A stretch of 64,000 nt of DNA. Origin: Herbaspirillum sp. ST 5-3 (GTDB lineage Bacteria > Pseudomonadota > Gammaproteobacteria > Burkholderiales > Burkholderiaceae_D). Every line of letters starts with the position of its first letter. The stretch's first letter is position 1. The stretch spans positions 174,817 through 238,816 of the forward strand of contig NZ_STGI01000009.1 of the NCBI RefSeq assembly GCF_004804275.1, in the 5' to 3' direction. The notes beneath the pieces were generated by a model. It saw only the letters and a program-made list of their open reading frames with translations. It was not told where the DNA came from and did no database searches. The translations under genes were made by a program, and so were the position numbers. Positions 1-8,827 of the stretch are shown piece by piece.

Positions 1-930
1 CTTGCTGAGATATTGCTGCGCCATCTCGCGGCGGGTATCGTCGACCAGCTTGGTGAAGTTGGTGCCCTCCTCCGCCAGGCGGCGCTGCAAGGTGCGTTCG
101 CTCATCATCAGCTGTTTTGCCACTTGCTCGCGTTGCGGTTCGCCATCGGGCAGCATATCGGCCAGCAATGCCTGCACCTTGGTGCTGAAGCTGTTGTTCG
201 GCTGCGGCGCCTGCTCCAGCTTGGCCAGCATGCGCAAGGTCCAGTTGCGCTGCGACTGCGCCAGCTCGGCCAGCATGCGCAAGGCCCAGTCGGCCGCCAT
301 CGGAAACGCGGTCGGGATCGTTGCCGTCAGGTCCGCATCGTCAAACTCCATGCTGTTGACCGTTCCGCCGAAGCGCACCTCGCAACCGTACGCCTCCGCA
401 TACGCCTGTTCATTCTCGGGCGCAGGAAAGGCATAGGTGACCAGCACCGGCCGCACGTCTTCGCTGGTGGTGGCGGACTGCAGCGTGCGCAGCACCAGGC
501 ACCAGACGAAGTCGTAGTGCTGTTGTGGAACGCGACGCTGCCCGCCGGGCAATTGCAGGCTGACGCGCGTACGTCCGTCGAGGGCTTCGATGGTGCTGTG
601 GACGGTCGGCGATACCAGCGGTGTATAGCGCACCAGATTCTCGATCGCGGTCTTGACATCGGGCGACGCACGCATGATGTGCCCCATCAAGCCGGATCGG
701 TCCAGTGGTTGCGGTGACGCCACTTTCAGTCCAAGCAAGGGATCGCCCGACACCTGCACCACAAGATCCCACAAATGGCTGAGCTTGTCCGAGAGCGTGA
801 GCGCATCGTCCGTCATGCACTCGCTCTCTTCCAGGCCGACCTGCCTGCACAAGGCGTCGATATCAAACCCGCGCGTCGCAAGACGGGACTTGATGCCACG
901 TACCAAATCAATCGCCGACGAGTATGTCAT
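1..930 (-). CDS. AraC-family transcriptional regulator (3' end cut by window)
   Basis: Minus-strand frame opens at ATG 930 (MTYSSAIDLVRGIKSRL) and runs off the left edge, so about 310 residues are visible. The first ~190 residues look like the arabinose-binding-like N-terminal domain of AraC regulators of the OruR/ArgR-like group. The last visible part (MMSERTLQRRLAEEGTNF) is the first helix-turn-helix of the C-terminal AraC domain; the rest is missing. A 15-residue segment is duplicated in tandem just before the DNA-binding domain (WALRMLAELAQ... then WTLRMLAKLEQ...). This is probably a DNA-binding activator; its target and ligand are unknown. Nothing links it clearly to the adjacent DUF2059 operon. 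Confidence 0.85.
   Translation of the reverse strand, partial: MTYSSAIDLVRGIKSRLATRGFDIDALCRQVGLEESECMTDDALTLSDKLSHLWDLVVQVSGDPLLGLKVASPQPLDRSGLMGHIMRASPDVKTAIENLVRYTPLVSPTVHSTIEALDGRTRVSLQLPGGQRRVPQQHYDFVWCLVLRTLQSATTSEDVRPVLVTYAFPAPENEQAYAEAYGCEVRFGGTVNSMEFDDADLTATIPTAFPMAADWALRMLAELAQSQRNWTLRMLAKLEQAPQPNNSFSTKVQALLADMLPDGEPQREQVAKQLMMSERTLQRRLAEEGTNFTKLVDDTRREMAQQYLSK
223..284. repeat. 45-bp in-frame partial tandem duplication
   Basis: The 17-mer GGCCAGCATGCGCAAGG occurs at 223-239 and again at 268-284, exactly 45 bp (15 codons) apart, inside the AraC-type gene. The encoded segments are similar along the whole 15 residues. Confidence 0.7.
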
Positions 931-1022
931 GCTGCTTCTCCCACTGAAGATGCACTCCTCACACCAACAAGGCTTTGCGCCCCGCCATTCATGACGCAAC
1001 CACGGAATCTCCCGGGCACGGC

Positions 1023-1559
1023 TCAGGGGATCGCGGCGGTACGCAGGCGTGTGCCGATGCGCTGGCGAAGTTCTTCCAGTTTCGGATCGACCTGCGAACG
1101 CGTTTCGGCGGCGAGTTTTTCTCCCAGCGCCTTTTGCATGTCGGGCACCATTTCCTCGAATTTGCGCTTCACCGGCGACTCGAAGATGGCGATGATCTGG
1201 CGCAGCTCATCCTCGCTGAATTTTTCGGCGAGCATGGGCACGATGGTGCTCGGCACCAGCTTGTGCGTCTTGTCGAGCACCATCGGCGTCGTGTCATCAA
1301 GGAACTTCTTCGCGTCTGCTGTGATGTCTTTCATTGCCGCGTCCTGCTTGTCCGGCGGTACCCGCCCTTGCAGCACGACGCGCGCTTGCGCCACCGCTTC
1401 CGCCACCGGGCGTTGCAGCATCGATTCGCCGAGTGCATCGACCTGCCACAACTGGAGCACCTTCTGCACGAGCTCCTTCTTGGCGGGTGGAATCGCGGTC
1501 TGGGCGCTGGCCGCGCTCACAGCAATCATGACGGTGATGGCAACAATGGATCTGATCAT
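1023..1559 (-). CDS. DUF2059 exported protein
   Basis: 178 residues starting at ATG 1559, chosen because AGGAG lies 8 bases upstream and a clean signal peptide follows (MIRSIVAITVMIAVSAASAQ). The mature part is helical and charged, with the look of DUF2059 proteins (PPAKKELVQKVLQLWQVD; a central region ending FSEDELRQIIAIFESPVKRK). Family function is unknown; members are periplasmic. It is the last gene of a minus-strand run (C39 peptidase, coiled-coil barrel, FadL-like barrel, this gene), 42 bp after the FadL-like gene, so it is probably co-transcribed with them. Confidence 0.8.
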   Translation of the reverse strand: MIRSIVAITVMIAVSAASAQTAIPPAKKELVQKVLQLWQVDALGESMLQRPVAEAVAQARVVLQGRVPPDKQDAAMKDITADAKKFLDDTTPMVLDKTHKLVPSTIVPMLAEKFSEDELRQIIAIFESPVKRKFEEMVPDMQKALGEKLAAETRSQVDPKLEELRQRIGTRLRTAAIP

Positions 1560-1601
1560 GGAAATACTCCTCTGAAAATCGGTCGCGCTCTGCACGCGAC
1601 A

Positions 1602-3227
1602 CTAGAAACGCTTGGTCAAACTGAAACCCAGATACCGGACGCGAATCCCGCCGGCCACATCCAATCCCGCATAGGGGTTGTAAACAATGTTGAAGAAATT
1701 GGTGCAGTTCATGTTGCAGCTGCTGCCGGCGGGCACGTTGTAATCGCCCTTCATGTAGCTGGCCGTCACGTTGATGTCGGTGTCCGGGTTGATCTTGTAA
1801 TTGAAGCCCATGCTGTAGAGTTTCGTATCCGGCAGCGGCGCCACCAGGTCGAGCTTGTCGGCCGGGATCGAACTCTTGCGCGGCTCGTAGCCAAAGCGCA
1901 GCAGCAACTTGTCGGTGACCTGGGTCTGCAGGCCAAATCCCCAGTGCAGCACGCTCTTGTAGCCGCGCGGCAGACGCAGCTGCGTGGAGTCGTTGATGCC
2001 GAACATGCGCGCCACTTCGAGCAGCTTGATACTCTGGTCGAACTTGAGTGTCATCGCATCCCAGCTTCCCCAGTCGGTGTAATTCGCATCGACATTGAAC
2101 TGCACGCGTTTGGTGGGCTTGAACTTGAAGCCGACCTGCATGTGCGCCGGGAAGGGAATGGTGGCGCTCATGTTGCCGCTCTGGACTTCGGGAACCGATT
2201 GCGGCATGCCCAGGGTCGCCGCGATGATCGGCCCCATCAGGCTGCTGTAGAGACCTTCGACGAAGCGCCGGATCATCGGATCGGTCTTGAATTCATAACG
2301 GCCGCTATAGCGGGTCTTGGATCCGCTCTGATACACCACGCCCAGCGCAAACCAGTCCTTCGGCTCCCACAGGATGCCGAGGTTGATGGTTGGATCGACC
2401 GGCGCGGTCATGTCGATCTTCATGTTGGCCGCGCGCTTGAACGGATTCAGGCGCCCTTCCTCGCCGCCGCTGCACAAGCCGGGGCCGAGCGTATCGAGCA
2501 GGTTGCCGCCGTCCTTCGGGCACCAGCCGTTCTGCAACTGGCCGGTGATGCCGATCAAGGTATTCGGCATGCGCATGTCGGTATTCAGCACGAAGGCCGC
2601 ATGCGCCAGCGGCACCGCAACGCCCACGCTCAAGGTGTCCGACACCTTGTAGCCCACCGCGGGCGACGCCAGCACCATCCGTTGTATGTGCGTGACCTTG
2701 CCGTCGAAATTTCCCGGATCGTTCGGATCGGTCCGCGTGACGCTCATCGCCTGCGTCACATAGGTCGCCGTGCCGTAGGTAAAGGGCGAATCGGGTTTGT
2801 TGAACGAAAACCCCGGCCCGCCGGCGACCGCCGCCGGCAGGCGCGCGCCAAGCAGGCCGATGCCGGGAATATACAGCCGCTGCCTTTCCTCGCCGGTATG
2901 CGTGCCGTTTATCGGATCCTGCTTGAATCCGCCGATGTCGAAGTCGTCCGGCTGATGGAAGGACGCACTGGTGCGAATCGACGCCGCAAAGAAGCTGTGG
3001 GTGTGCTGCTCGCCCTTCAGGCGCGTCAGGCCCGCAGGATTGAAATGGATCGATTCAATGCCGGGCGGGTCTGCCGTCACCGCATTGCCGAGCGACATGG
3101 CGACGACACCGGTGACCAGATTTTCGGTAAGCGCCGCATGCGCTGCCGGCAGCCCGCCGGCGCCAAGCAGACAGACTGCAGTCATCAGCCCGGCGCGCGA
3201 TCGGCGCCTTGTCACGCGAGTTTTCAT
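1602..3227 (-). CDS. FadL/OmpP1-family outer-membrane transport protein
   Basis: 541 residues from ATG 3227, with GAGGTGG upstream. The signal peptide ends near AHA (residue ~31). The mature N terminus has the FadL signature: a hatch-like segment with SLGNAVTADPPGIESIHFNP and NPAGLTRL. The rest is alternating beta-strand sequence and the chain ends in Phe (FSLTKRF), as expected of a protein inserted by the Bam machinery. FadL proteins carry hydrophobic molecules across the outer membrane. It sits 16 bp from the preceding coiled-coil barrel gene, so the operon encodes two different outer-membrane barrels. Whether this one moves lipids or serves the neighbouring export locus cannot be told from sequence. 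Confidence 0.88.
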   Translation of the reverse strand: MKTRVTRRRSRAGLMTAVCLLGAGGLPAAHAALTENLVTGVVAMSLGNAVTADPPGIESIHFNPAGLTRLKGEQHTHSFFAASIRTSASFHQPDDFDIGGFKQDPINGTHTGEERQRLYIPGIGLLGARLPAAVAGGPGFSFNKPDSPFTYGTATYVTQAMSVTRTDPNDPGNFDGKVTHIQRMVLASPAVGYKVSDTLSVGVAVPLAHAAFVLNTDMRMPNTLIGITGQLQNGWCPKDGGNLLDTLGPGLCSGGEEGRLNPFKRAANMKIDMTAPVDPTINLGILWEPKDWFALGVVYQSGSKTRYSGRYEFKTDPMIRRFVEGLYSSLMGPIIAATLGMPQSVPEVQSGNMSATIPFPAHMQVGFKFKPTKRVQFNVDANYTDWGSWDAMTLKFDQSIKLLEVARMFGINDSTQLRLPRGYKSVLHWGFGLQTQVTDKLLLRFGYEPRKSSIPADKLDLVAPLPDTKLYSMGFNYKINPDTDINVTASYMKGDYNVPAGSSCNMNCTNFFNIVYNPYAGLDVAGGIRVRYLGFSLTKRF

Positions 3228-3243
3228 CGCTATGCCACCTCGA

Positions 3244-4263
3244 TCAGAACGACAACGGCATGCTCATGCCGAGGCTGAAGTTGGGAGAATCCGCCGTCAG
3301 GCCGATGCCGGCGGTGAAATTGAGCGTGGTCTTCGGCGAGACGCGATAGCCGAGACCAAGGCTCAAAACGCCCGCGGTCTGTGTCTTGGTGCGATAGACG
3401 CTGCCGTTATCGAAATGCAGCTTGGTGCCGCGCGAAATCGTTTCCTGGATCGAGACCGAAGTCGAGATGCCGTAGGACAGCGCATACGCAAAGCCCAGGC
3501 CGAAACCGATGCTCGCGCCCGGGTCGACGCGGTTAAGCACGAGGTTGCCGTCGCGCCGCTGCGACAGGTGCTTGGCTGCGGTGCTATAGGAAACGTTAAA
3601 CGAACCGAACAAGGCCACCGGATCGACGATGTGGTTGACGTTCAGGCCGCCGGTCAGTGTCGCCACGCCGGAACCGGTAGCGAGACTCTGGTTGGGATCG
3701 ACCTTGAAGGGGCTGCGGCCGGTCGGCAGGCGCAGGTTTGCGGTGAAGGTGGTGGACGGCTTGCCGCGGTGCGCTTCCCACGGCTGGAAGCGTGCGCCGA
3801 TGCCGATGTCGCCCAGCGAGTGGGACAGGCCAGAGCTGGTCGGGCTTTCGGAATACTTGCTCACCAGCGGCAGGCTGAAGCTGCCGGTCAGGTTGTCGCG
3901 CAGGCCGTAGTCGACCGACAGCGTGTTGGTGATCGCATGCGAGCTGTCGTTCTCGATATTGAACAGCGTGAGCGTGCCGTCGCTGAAGTTGGCGTTGATC
4001 TTTTCCTGGCCGATGTAGGTGTAGTTCAGGTCGTAGGTTGCCTGGATCTTGCCGCGCTTGATCAGCGAGTACTGCTTGTCCACCGCGGTCAGGGTCTGCT
4101 TGAGCAAGGTGGTTTGGTCGGTATCGCCTTCCTTTTGCTTGAGCGCTTCGCGTGCCGCCGCCGTGCCGGGCGCGTCGCTCGCCGCCGAAGTCGACTCTTG
4201 CTGAGCATGCGCAGGCAACACCAATGCAGCGGCAATCAAGCCTAATAGCTTATGAATTTTCAT
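3244..4263 (-). CDS. Outer-membrane beta-barrel with N-terminal coiled coil, FapF-like
   Basis: 339 residues from ATG 4263 (AAGGGAG upstream). Signal peptide is residues 1-20 (ends PAHA). Residues ~35-70 (AREALKQKEGDTDQTTLLKQ and on to QYSLIKRGKIQ) have heptad-like spacing and suggest a short periplasmic coiled coil. From ~75 onward the chain alternates polar and hydrophobic residues and ends in Phe (MSMPLSF). That order (signal, coiled coil, 12-ish-strand barrel) is the layout of FapF, the pore that exports functional amyloid in Pseudomonas. The adjacent C39 peptidase gene, 48 bp upstream, matches FapD's family. The resemblance is by architecture and local motif, not alignment. A generic phenol-degradation-type (MetA) barrel is the alternative. 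Confidence 0.65.
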   Translation of the reverse strand: MKIHKLLGLIAAALVLPAHAQQESTSAASDAPGTAAAREALKQKEGDTDQTTLLKQTLTAVDKQYSLIKRGKIQATYDLNYTYIGQEKINANFSDGTLTLFNIENDSSHAITNTLSVDYGLRDNLTGSFSLPLVSKYSESPTSSGLSHSLGDIGIGARFQPWEAHRGKPSTTFTANLRLPTGRSPFKVDPNQSLATGSGVATLTGGLNVNHIVDPVALFGSFNVSYSTAAKHLSQRRDGNLVLNRVDPGASIGFGLGFAYALSYGISTSVSIQETISRGTKLHFDNGSVYRTKTQTAGVLSLGLGYRVSPKTTLNFTAGIGLTADSPNFSLGMSMPLSF

Positions 4264-4311
4264 GACAACAACTCCCTTAGAGATGGATGGTGTGGCGACG
4301 CCTGTCCTGCC

Positions 4312-5076
4312 TTATTGCCTGCGCAGGTACACCCCGCCGAAGCCCGAGTTGATAGCGCGTTCAAGCATGTGGGTATTGCCGAACGGCTGGAGGTTAGCGA
4401 CATCCCGTACGCGGTCCGTGTCGATCACGCCCAGTTCCTGGTCGGACAGGGCGAGTTGAGCGACCGGCGGCCGGTCCTTGGGGGGATACAGGATGAAGAG
4501 GGTATTGCGGTCCCAGAGCGTTGCGAACTCATCGACCGAAAACACGATGTTGCCGGCCGAAGGGTCGGCAATGTAGACGAGCTCGCCGCGAATGCCGCGC
4601 AGCACGACGAAGTGCTTGGCGCCGGCGTAATCGATCGGCACGATGGCCGGATGGTCGAGCTCGCGCAAGTCCTTCACTTCGGCGCGGAAGCCCGCGCTGT
4701 TGATGCCGAGCGAGGCGACATAGCGCTTCATGTCGAGCAGGGAAAAGCCGCGACGCTCGATGATCTTTTCTTTCTCGCCGCGTTCCAGCATGCCTTCCAT
4801 CGCCTGCTGTTCGGATACCTTCAATCCGAGGTGGTAATTGAGGATCGTCACCAGTGCTGCGGAGCCGCAGCTGTAGTCAAACGCCTGACGGACGATGTGG
4901 CGATACTTCAGTTCGGAAAACGGTTCGAGTGTGACCGATTCGGTGATGGGGCCGCCGCCGACGGCGGTGAGCGGCAATTCGAATTGCTCTTTGGGGCGAT
5001 CGACGGGCTCGAAGCGGGATGTCGCTCCCGAACCCGCAATCAAAAAGGCGATGGCGCCAAGCGCAATCATGAACAT
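4312..5076 (-). CDS. C39-family periplasmic cysteine peptidase (FapD-like)
   Basis: 254 residues from ATG 5076 (AGGGG 8 bases upstream; an upstream TTG at 5106 is less likely). A hydrophobic N terminus (MFMIALGAIAFLIAGSGATS) is a signal or anchor. The C39 active site is intact: Gln64 (oxyanion) in RQAFDYSCG, catalytic Cys70, His155 in KHFVVLRG and Asp171 in ADPSAGN. Unlike bacteriocin-exporter C39 domains it is not fused to an ABC transporter. Stand-alone exported C39 peptidases of this size occur in Fap amyloid operons (FapD). First gene of the run C39 / coiled-coil barrel / FadL-like / DUF2059. Likely substrates are the motif-bearing exported proteins encoded at 8828-11687 (inference). Confidence 0.82.
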   Translation of the reverse strand: MFMIALGAIAFLIAGSGATSRFEPVDRPKEQFELPLTAVGGGPITESVTLEPFSELKYRHIVRQAFDYSCGSAALVTILNYHLGLKVSEQQAMEGMLERGEKEKIIERRGFSLLDMKRYVASLGINSAGFRAEVKDLRELDHPAIVPIDYAGAKHFVVLRGIRGELVYIADPSAGNIVFSVDEFATLWDRNTLFILYPPKDRPPVAQLALSDQELGVIDTDRVRDVANLQPFGNTHMLERAINSGFGGVYLRRQ

Positions 5077-5481
5077 GTGGCTGTCCCCTTCATGTCTTTT
5101 CCTCAAACGTGAATTGTGTCCGGCGTCGCGATGTGTCCCGCGCTCGACTTCGCTTCTGTTCGAACTGAATGGCCCGCAAATCTTGTTGTTTTGGGCACGT
5201 TGCGAAGTGGCTTTAATGTACGAGGGACTTGCTAACGCGAACTCATCCGATCGGACGAGATTGGATTGCGCGGCATCAAGCTGGCCGCATTTGCTTGCTT
5301 GATGGATGCAGATAGATTCTTGATGGAAATAGCAGTGTCATGCACGCGCGGTGCAGGGACGCCTCGCGCTGCAGATTGCGTTGCGAATTTGCGCAGTTGC
5401 GGCCGGAGTCGGTGCTCCGTGCCGCAAATATTTCTTTCGGTAAATTGGATGGGCTGCCGCGTCAGAACGCGTCGCGCTTGC
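5077..5481. promoter_or_regulatory. 405-bp intergenic region with a strong hairpin
   Basis: No convincing gene. It separates the large LuxR-type gene from the C39 operon on the same strand and must carry either the operon promoter or a read-through leader. A near-perfect 12-bp stem lies at 5397-5408 / 5415-5427 (TTGCGGCCGGAG against CTCCG-t-GCCGCAA, one bulge, 6-base loop). There is no T-run on either side, so it is not a standard intrinsic terminator. Confidence 0.5.
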
Positions 5482-8289
5482 TCAGGAAATGATGCAGAGC
5501 TTGCGCGCCAGCGAAATGGCTTCGGTACGATTGTGCGCGCCGAGCTTGATGTTGATGTTGCGCAAGTGTGTCTTGACGGTGGTGACGGAGACGAACAGCT
5601 TTTCGGCAATCACCTGATTGCCATAGCCTTGCGCGAGCAGCATCAACACGTCCAGTTCGCGGCCCGTCAGTTCATTTTCCAGCGCAGCATGCGCCTTGCC
5701 CTGTCCGCCGTCGCTATGCGAAGGGAGTGGCACTGCGAACATGGTTCCCTGCGAAGAACGAAGGATTCTCTCAACGAATGAACGCAGCGCGATGTTCTCG
5801 TTGTTCGAGACATCCTTCGTGCCCTCCAGCATCTCGCGGATCAATGCCAGCAGCGCCGGCCCTTCATCCTTGAAAACGCGCACGAAGCCTTCGGACATGG
5901 CGTCTTGCAGGGTTTCGCGTATCGCGCGCATTGCCGGGTTGCGTTGGCCGGCGAATGACAGCGCCAAGGCGTACAAGACCTTGACGCGCAATGCGTAGCG
6001 CAAGCGACCCCGGCTGTACGCGTCCTGCAAATGTTCCTTCAGCAAGGGCAGGACATGCGCCGCCTGGCCGCAATGCAATTGCAGACGCGCGCTGGCGAGC
6101 ATCGGCGTTTCGATATCGTCCGCAATCATCTGCAGCTTGCGGCGTTGCCACGCGGGCGCGCAGCCGACCAAGGCCAGCAAGGCCTTGGCGGACTCGATGT
6201 TCTGATCGAGGATCGCCATGCGCGCCTGTTCCAGCCGAGCAATGTCCACCATGCGCGGCAGCATGCGCTCCATGCCAAGCTGTTCCAGCTCGAGCAAGGT
6301 CTGCAAGGCATCGTTCACATTGCCTTCGGAACGCAGGATGCGGGCATGGATGAGATGGCTGGCGATGAGCTGGTCGGGAATGCCCGCGTCCTTGACCAGA
6401 GGCAGGTATTGCTTCAACAGGCGCTTGGCTTCGTGCAGCGAATCCATCTCATACAACACTTCGGCAAGATAGACACTCGCAAAACCGCTGTCGCCGCCCT
6501 GCCGCAAATCCGGCGGGTTGGCGCCAAAGCCCATCAACGCGCCGGCGATCCGCAAACGCATCTGAGACTCGTCGCTGATCAAGGCCAGCAAACGCGCCAC
6601 CGCAGCGCGCAAGTGACCTTGCGCCAGGTCCAGCATGCTGCGCACATAGCCTGCCACCGCGATACTGAACAAGGGTCCCACCGCCTGCTGCTCCTGCGTC
6701 GCCTGGTCCAGCAGCAGGCGCGCATCCTGAAAGCGCCCGATCGTAGCGTAGTAATACGCGCAGCCAATCATGAGCATGCTGCGCAAAAACGGTTCCTGTG
6801 CGGCACTGCCGAGAATGTGCGGATCGTCCCACATCGGCGCCGTCTCTTCGATGCGATCCATCATCACCAGGGTGAAGGTGCGCAACACGTTGTAGTTCGG
6901 ATGCGGCAGCGGCGACACGCCGTCGGGATTGGTCACCGTTTCCAGCAGCGTGAGCGCTTCGGAACTCCGGTTGATATGAATCAGCGACCACGTATAGACC
7001 GACATCAGTTTTGGATGCCGCGCCAGGCTGGCGCGGTCCAGCACGTCGAACCAGCGCACCAGCAAGCGAACGCGCCCCTGCAGGAACAGCGACTCGGCAT
7101 GCTTGTTGAGCAACTCCAGTACCAGCTCTTTATCGCGCGAGGCCATTGCATGATCGATGGCATGCGTTGCGCGCCCCTGCTCGATATACCAGTTCGCGGC
7201 GCGGCGGTGCAAGACGGGACAGAGCCCCGGGTACTGGCGTTCCAGCTGCGCCCGCAGGAAGCCCGCGAACAGGGGATGATAGGTGAACCAGTTGCGCCCT
7301 TCGTCCAGCGCGGTCATGAACATATTGGAACGCTCGACTTCCTGCAGCAACTCCTTGCTGTCGCTGCGACCGGTCACTGCATTGCAACTTTCGGCGGTGA
7401 ATTTCTGCAGGATGCTGGTCTGCAAAATGAAGTCCTGCAGATGCTTCGGTTTCTGCGAGAGCACATCCTCGGCAAGATAGGAGGCGACCACCGTATTGGA
7501 TCCGGAGAAGGTCCGGATGAAGCGCTTGGGATCCTCGTTATCTTCCAGTGCCAGCGAGGACAGCCACAGCGCGGCCGCCCATCCTCCGGTGACCTGATGC
7601 AGCTTTTCGACATCCTGGCTGTCAAGCTTCAGCCCGCGCTTCTCGCACAGGAACTGTCGCGTTTCCTCCAGCGTGAAGCGCAGCTGCCCCGCATCGATTT
7701 CCAGAAGCTGCTGACGCGCGCGCAAGCGTCCGAGACTGAGCGCGGTCTGCTCGCGCGAACCGATCACGATCTTTTGTTGCGGGCCGAGCAGTTCAATCAA
7801 TTGCTGAACGACGGAAATCGCGGCCGGATTCTGCAGATGCTCGAACTCGTCGAGGATCAGCATGAATGGCAAGGGGGTCGACGCGACGGCCTCCATCAAA
7901 TCGAAGCTGTCGCTGTCGCGTGCAAGCGACGTCTCACTCGGCGTCAATGCCGCCGCCAGCGCGGAAGGGATCTGATCCAGTTGCGCGAATGCCTGGCTCA
8001 GGCAAGTCATGAATCGGTCAAGGTCGTTGTCGCCCGCGTCGAGCGTCAGCCAGACGATCGCATATCCGACCGCAGTAAACAGATCGTGGATATCACGCAA
8101 CAGTGTGGTCGTGCCGAATCCGGCCGGGGCCTGTACGAGAATCAGCTTTGCGCCTGCCGCCTGACGGATGCGCTCGGTAAGACGATCGCGCGCGACGAAC
8201 GGCGCTCCCATCGCCGGTGGCCTGAATTTGGATGGCGGCGATCGGGGAACCGTGGGCTTTTCCCAAGGCGTAGTAGGTATTGCTGCCAT
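5482..8289 (-). CDS. Large MalT-like LuxR-family regulator with altered Walker A
   Basis: 935 residues from ATG 8289. Order: N-terminal STAND-type NTPase (~25-290), winged-helix/linker, a long TPR-like helical region (~380-840), and a C-terminal LuxR helix-turn-helix (LTGRELDVLMLLAQGYGNQV ... VTTVKTHLRNINIKLGAHNR). Walker B is present (FMLILDEFEHL). The P-loop reads APAGFGTTTLL where the family has G-x-G-K-[ST]-T; the codon is ACG, so residue 60 is Thr in place of the catalytic Lys. Such regulators usually switch on ATP binding plus an inducer held by the TPR region, so this one may bind nucleotide differently or not at all. It lies between the peptidase/barrel operon and the exported-protein genes and is the obvious candidate regulator of both. 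Confidence 0.88.
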   Translation of the reverse strand: MAAIPTTPWEKPTVPRSPPSKFRPPAMGAPFVARDRLTERIRQAAGAKLILVQAPAGFGTTTLLRDIHDLFTAVGYAIVWLTLDAGDNDLDRFMTCLSQAFAQLDQIPSALAAALTPSETSLARDSDSFDLMEAVASTPLPFMLILDEFEHLQNPAAISVVQQLIELLGPQQKIVIGSREQTALSLGRLRARQQLLEIDAGQLRFTLEETRQFLCEKRGLKLDSQDVEKLHQVTGGWAAALWLSSLALEDNEDPKRFIRTFSGSNTVVASYLAEDVLSQKPKHLQDFILQTSILQKFTAESCNAVTGRSDSKELLQEVERSNMFMTALDEGRNWFTYHPLFAGFLRAQLERQYPGLCPVLHRRAANWYIEQGRATHAIDHAMASRDKELVLELLNKHAESLFLQGRVRLLVRWFDVLDRASLARHPKLMSVYTWSLIHINRSSEALTLLETVTNPDGVSPLPHPNYNVLRTFTLVMMDRIEETAPMWDDPHILGSAAQEPFLRSMLMIGCAYYYATIGRFQDARLLLDQATQEQQAVGPLFSIAVAGYVRSMLDLAQGHLRAAVARLLALISDESQMRLRIAGALMGFGANPPDLRQGGDSGFASVYLAEVLYEMDSLHEAKRLLKQYLPLVKDAGIPDQLIASHLIHARILRSEGNVNDALQTLLELEQLGMERMLPRMVDIARLEQARMAILDQNIESAKALLALVGCAPAWQRRKLQMIADDIETPMLASARLQLHCGQAAHVLPLLKEHLQDAYSRGRLRYALRVKVLYALALSFAGQRNPAMRAIRETLQDAMSEGFVRVFKDEGPALLALIREMLEGTKDVSNNENIALRSFVERILRSSQGTMFAVPLPSHSDGGQGKAHAALENELTGRELDVLMLLAQGYGNQVIAEKLFVSVTTVKTHLRNINIKLGAHNRTEAISLARKLCIIS

Positions 8290-8827
8290 TCAGATTACCC
8301 GAAGAAGTGGACGCTGCAACATGTCGAGCGATGCACGGTTGCGATTCCGTATAGCACTCAAATGACGCGAAGAAAAATAGGAGATTACATAAGATTGTCA
8401 GCAGACCAATAGAGGACTTCCTCTAATTACCGACCGGTCGTACTTTTTCTTGCACTGCACCACGCGCATGTCGGCGTACTCGTGCATGTCATTTCATTCC
8501 GGCGACGACGGTGGCTGAATCATGCAGCGATCGCATTTCATTTCGATGGGGAAATTTTTTTCTGCTTGGCTCTCGCGGCCAATGTTTTGGCTTCGGCGGT
8601 AAGGGCGCCGTACACCGTTTCCGCGTCGTGTTGCCCTACTATGAAGGCTCTTAGTATTGTTGAAATATTAAGAGCTGTACGGCGCTGGATTTCACGTCCG
8701 GATGGCAGTGCAAGTCGCCGACCGGGCAGCGCAAAAATGTTTCCACAAGAAACAGGGAGCCAGCGTTAGCGGCAAATGAAGAAAAAAACCTTTTGAATAA
8801 ATTTTTTTATCGAATTGGAGACTATAT
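8290..8827. promoter_or_regulatory. 538-bp regulatory region upstream of the exported-protein genes
   Basis: No gene seen. It separates the divergent regulator gene (start 8289) from the first exported-protein gene (8828). It contains short perfect palindromes at 8412-8423 (GAGGACTTCCTC) and 8431-8440 (CGACCGGTCG), which are possible operator sites, the nested hairpin at 8605-8685, and an AT-rich stretch just before the GGAG ribosome-binding site at 8816-8819. Confidence 0.5.
8605..8685 (+). promoter_or_regulatory. Nested stem-loop, probable structured 5' leader
   Basis: Outer stem: GCGCCGTACA (8605-8614) pairs perfectly with TGTACGGCGC (8676-8685). Inner hairpin: GCTCTTAGTATT (8647-8658) pairs with AATATTAAGAGC (8664-8675), 12 bp with one G-U wobble and a GTTGA loop. 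The inner right arm abuts the outer right arm exactly. Two adjoining long stems are unlikely by chance and suggest an RNA element or a paired protein-binding site about 140 bp before the 8828 gene. Confidence 0.55.

Noticed and set aside
975..3278. Long plus-strand open frame (over 700 codons) across the FadL/DUF2059 genes
   Set aside because: It is antisense to two genes with clear family motifs and signal peptides; composition is Arg/His-rich without any domain, as expected of a shadow frame in GC-rich DNA.
6031..8412. Long plus-strand open frame antisense to the MalT-like gene
   Set aside because: The minus strand has recognisable NTPase and LuxR domains; the plus-strand frame has none and is Gln/His/Arg-rich.
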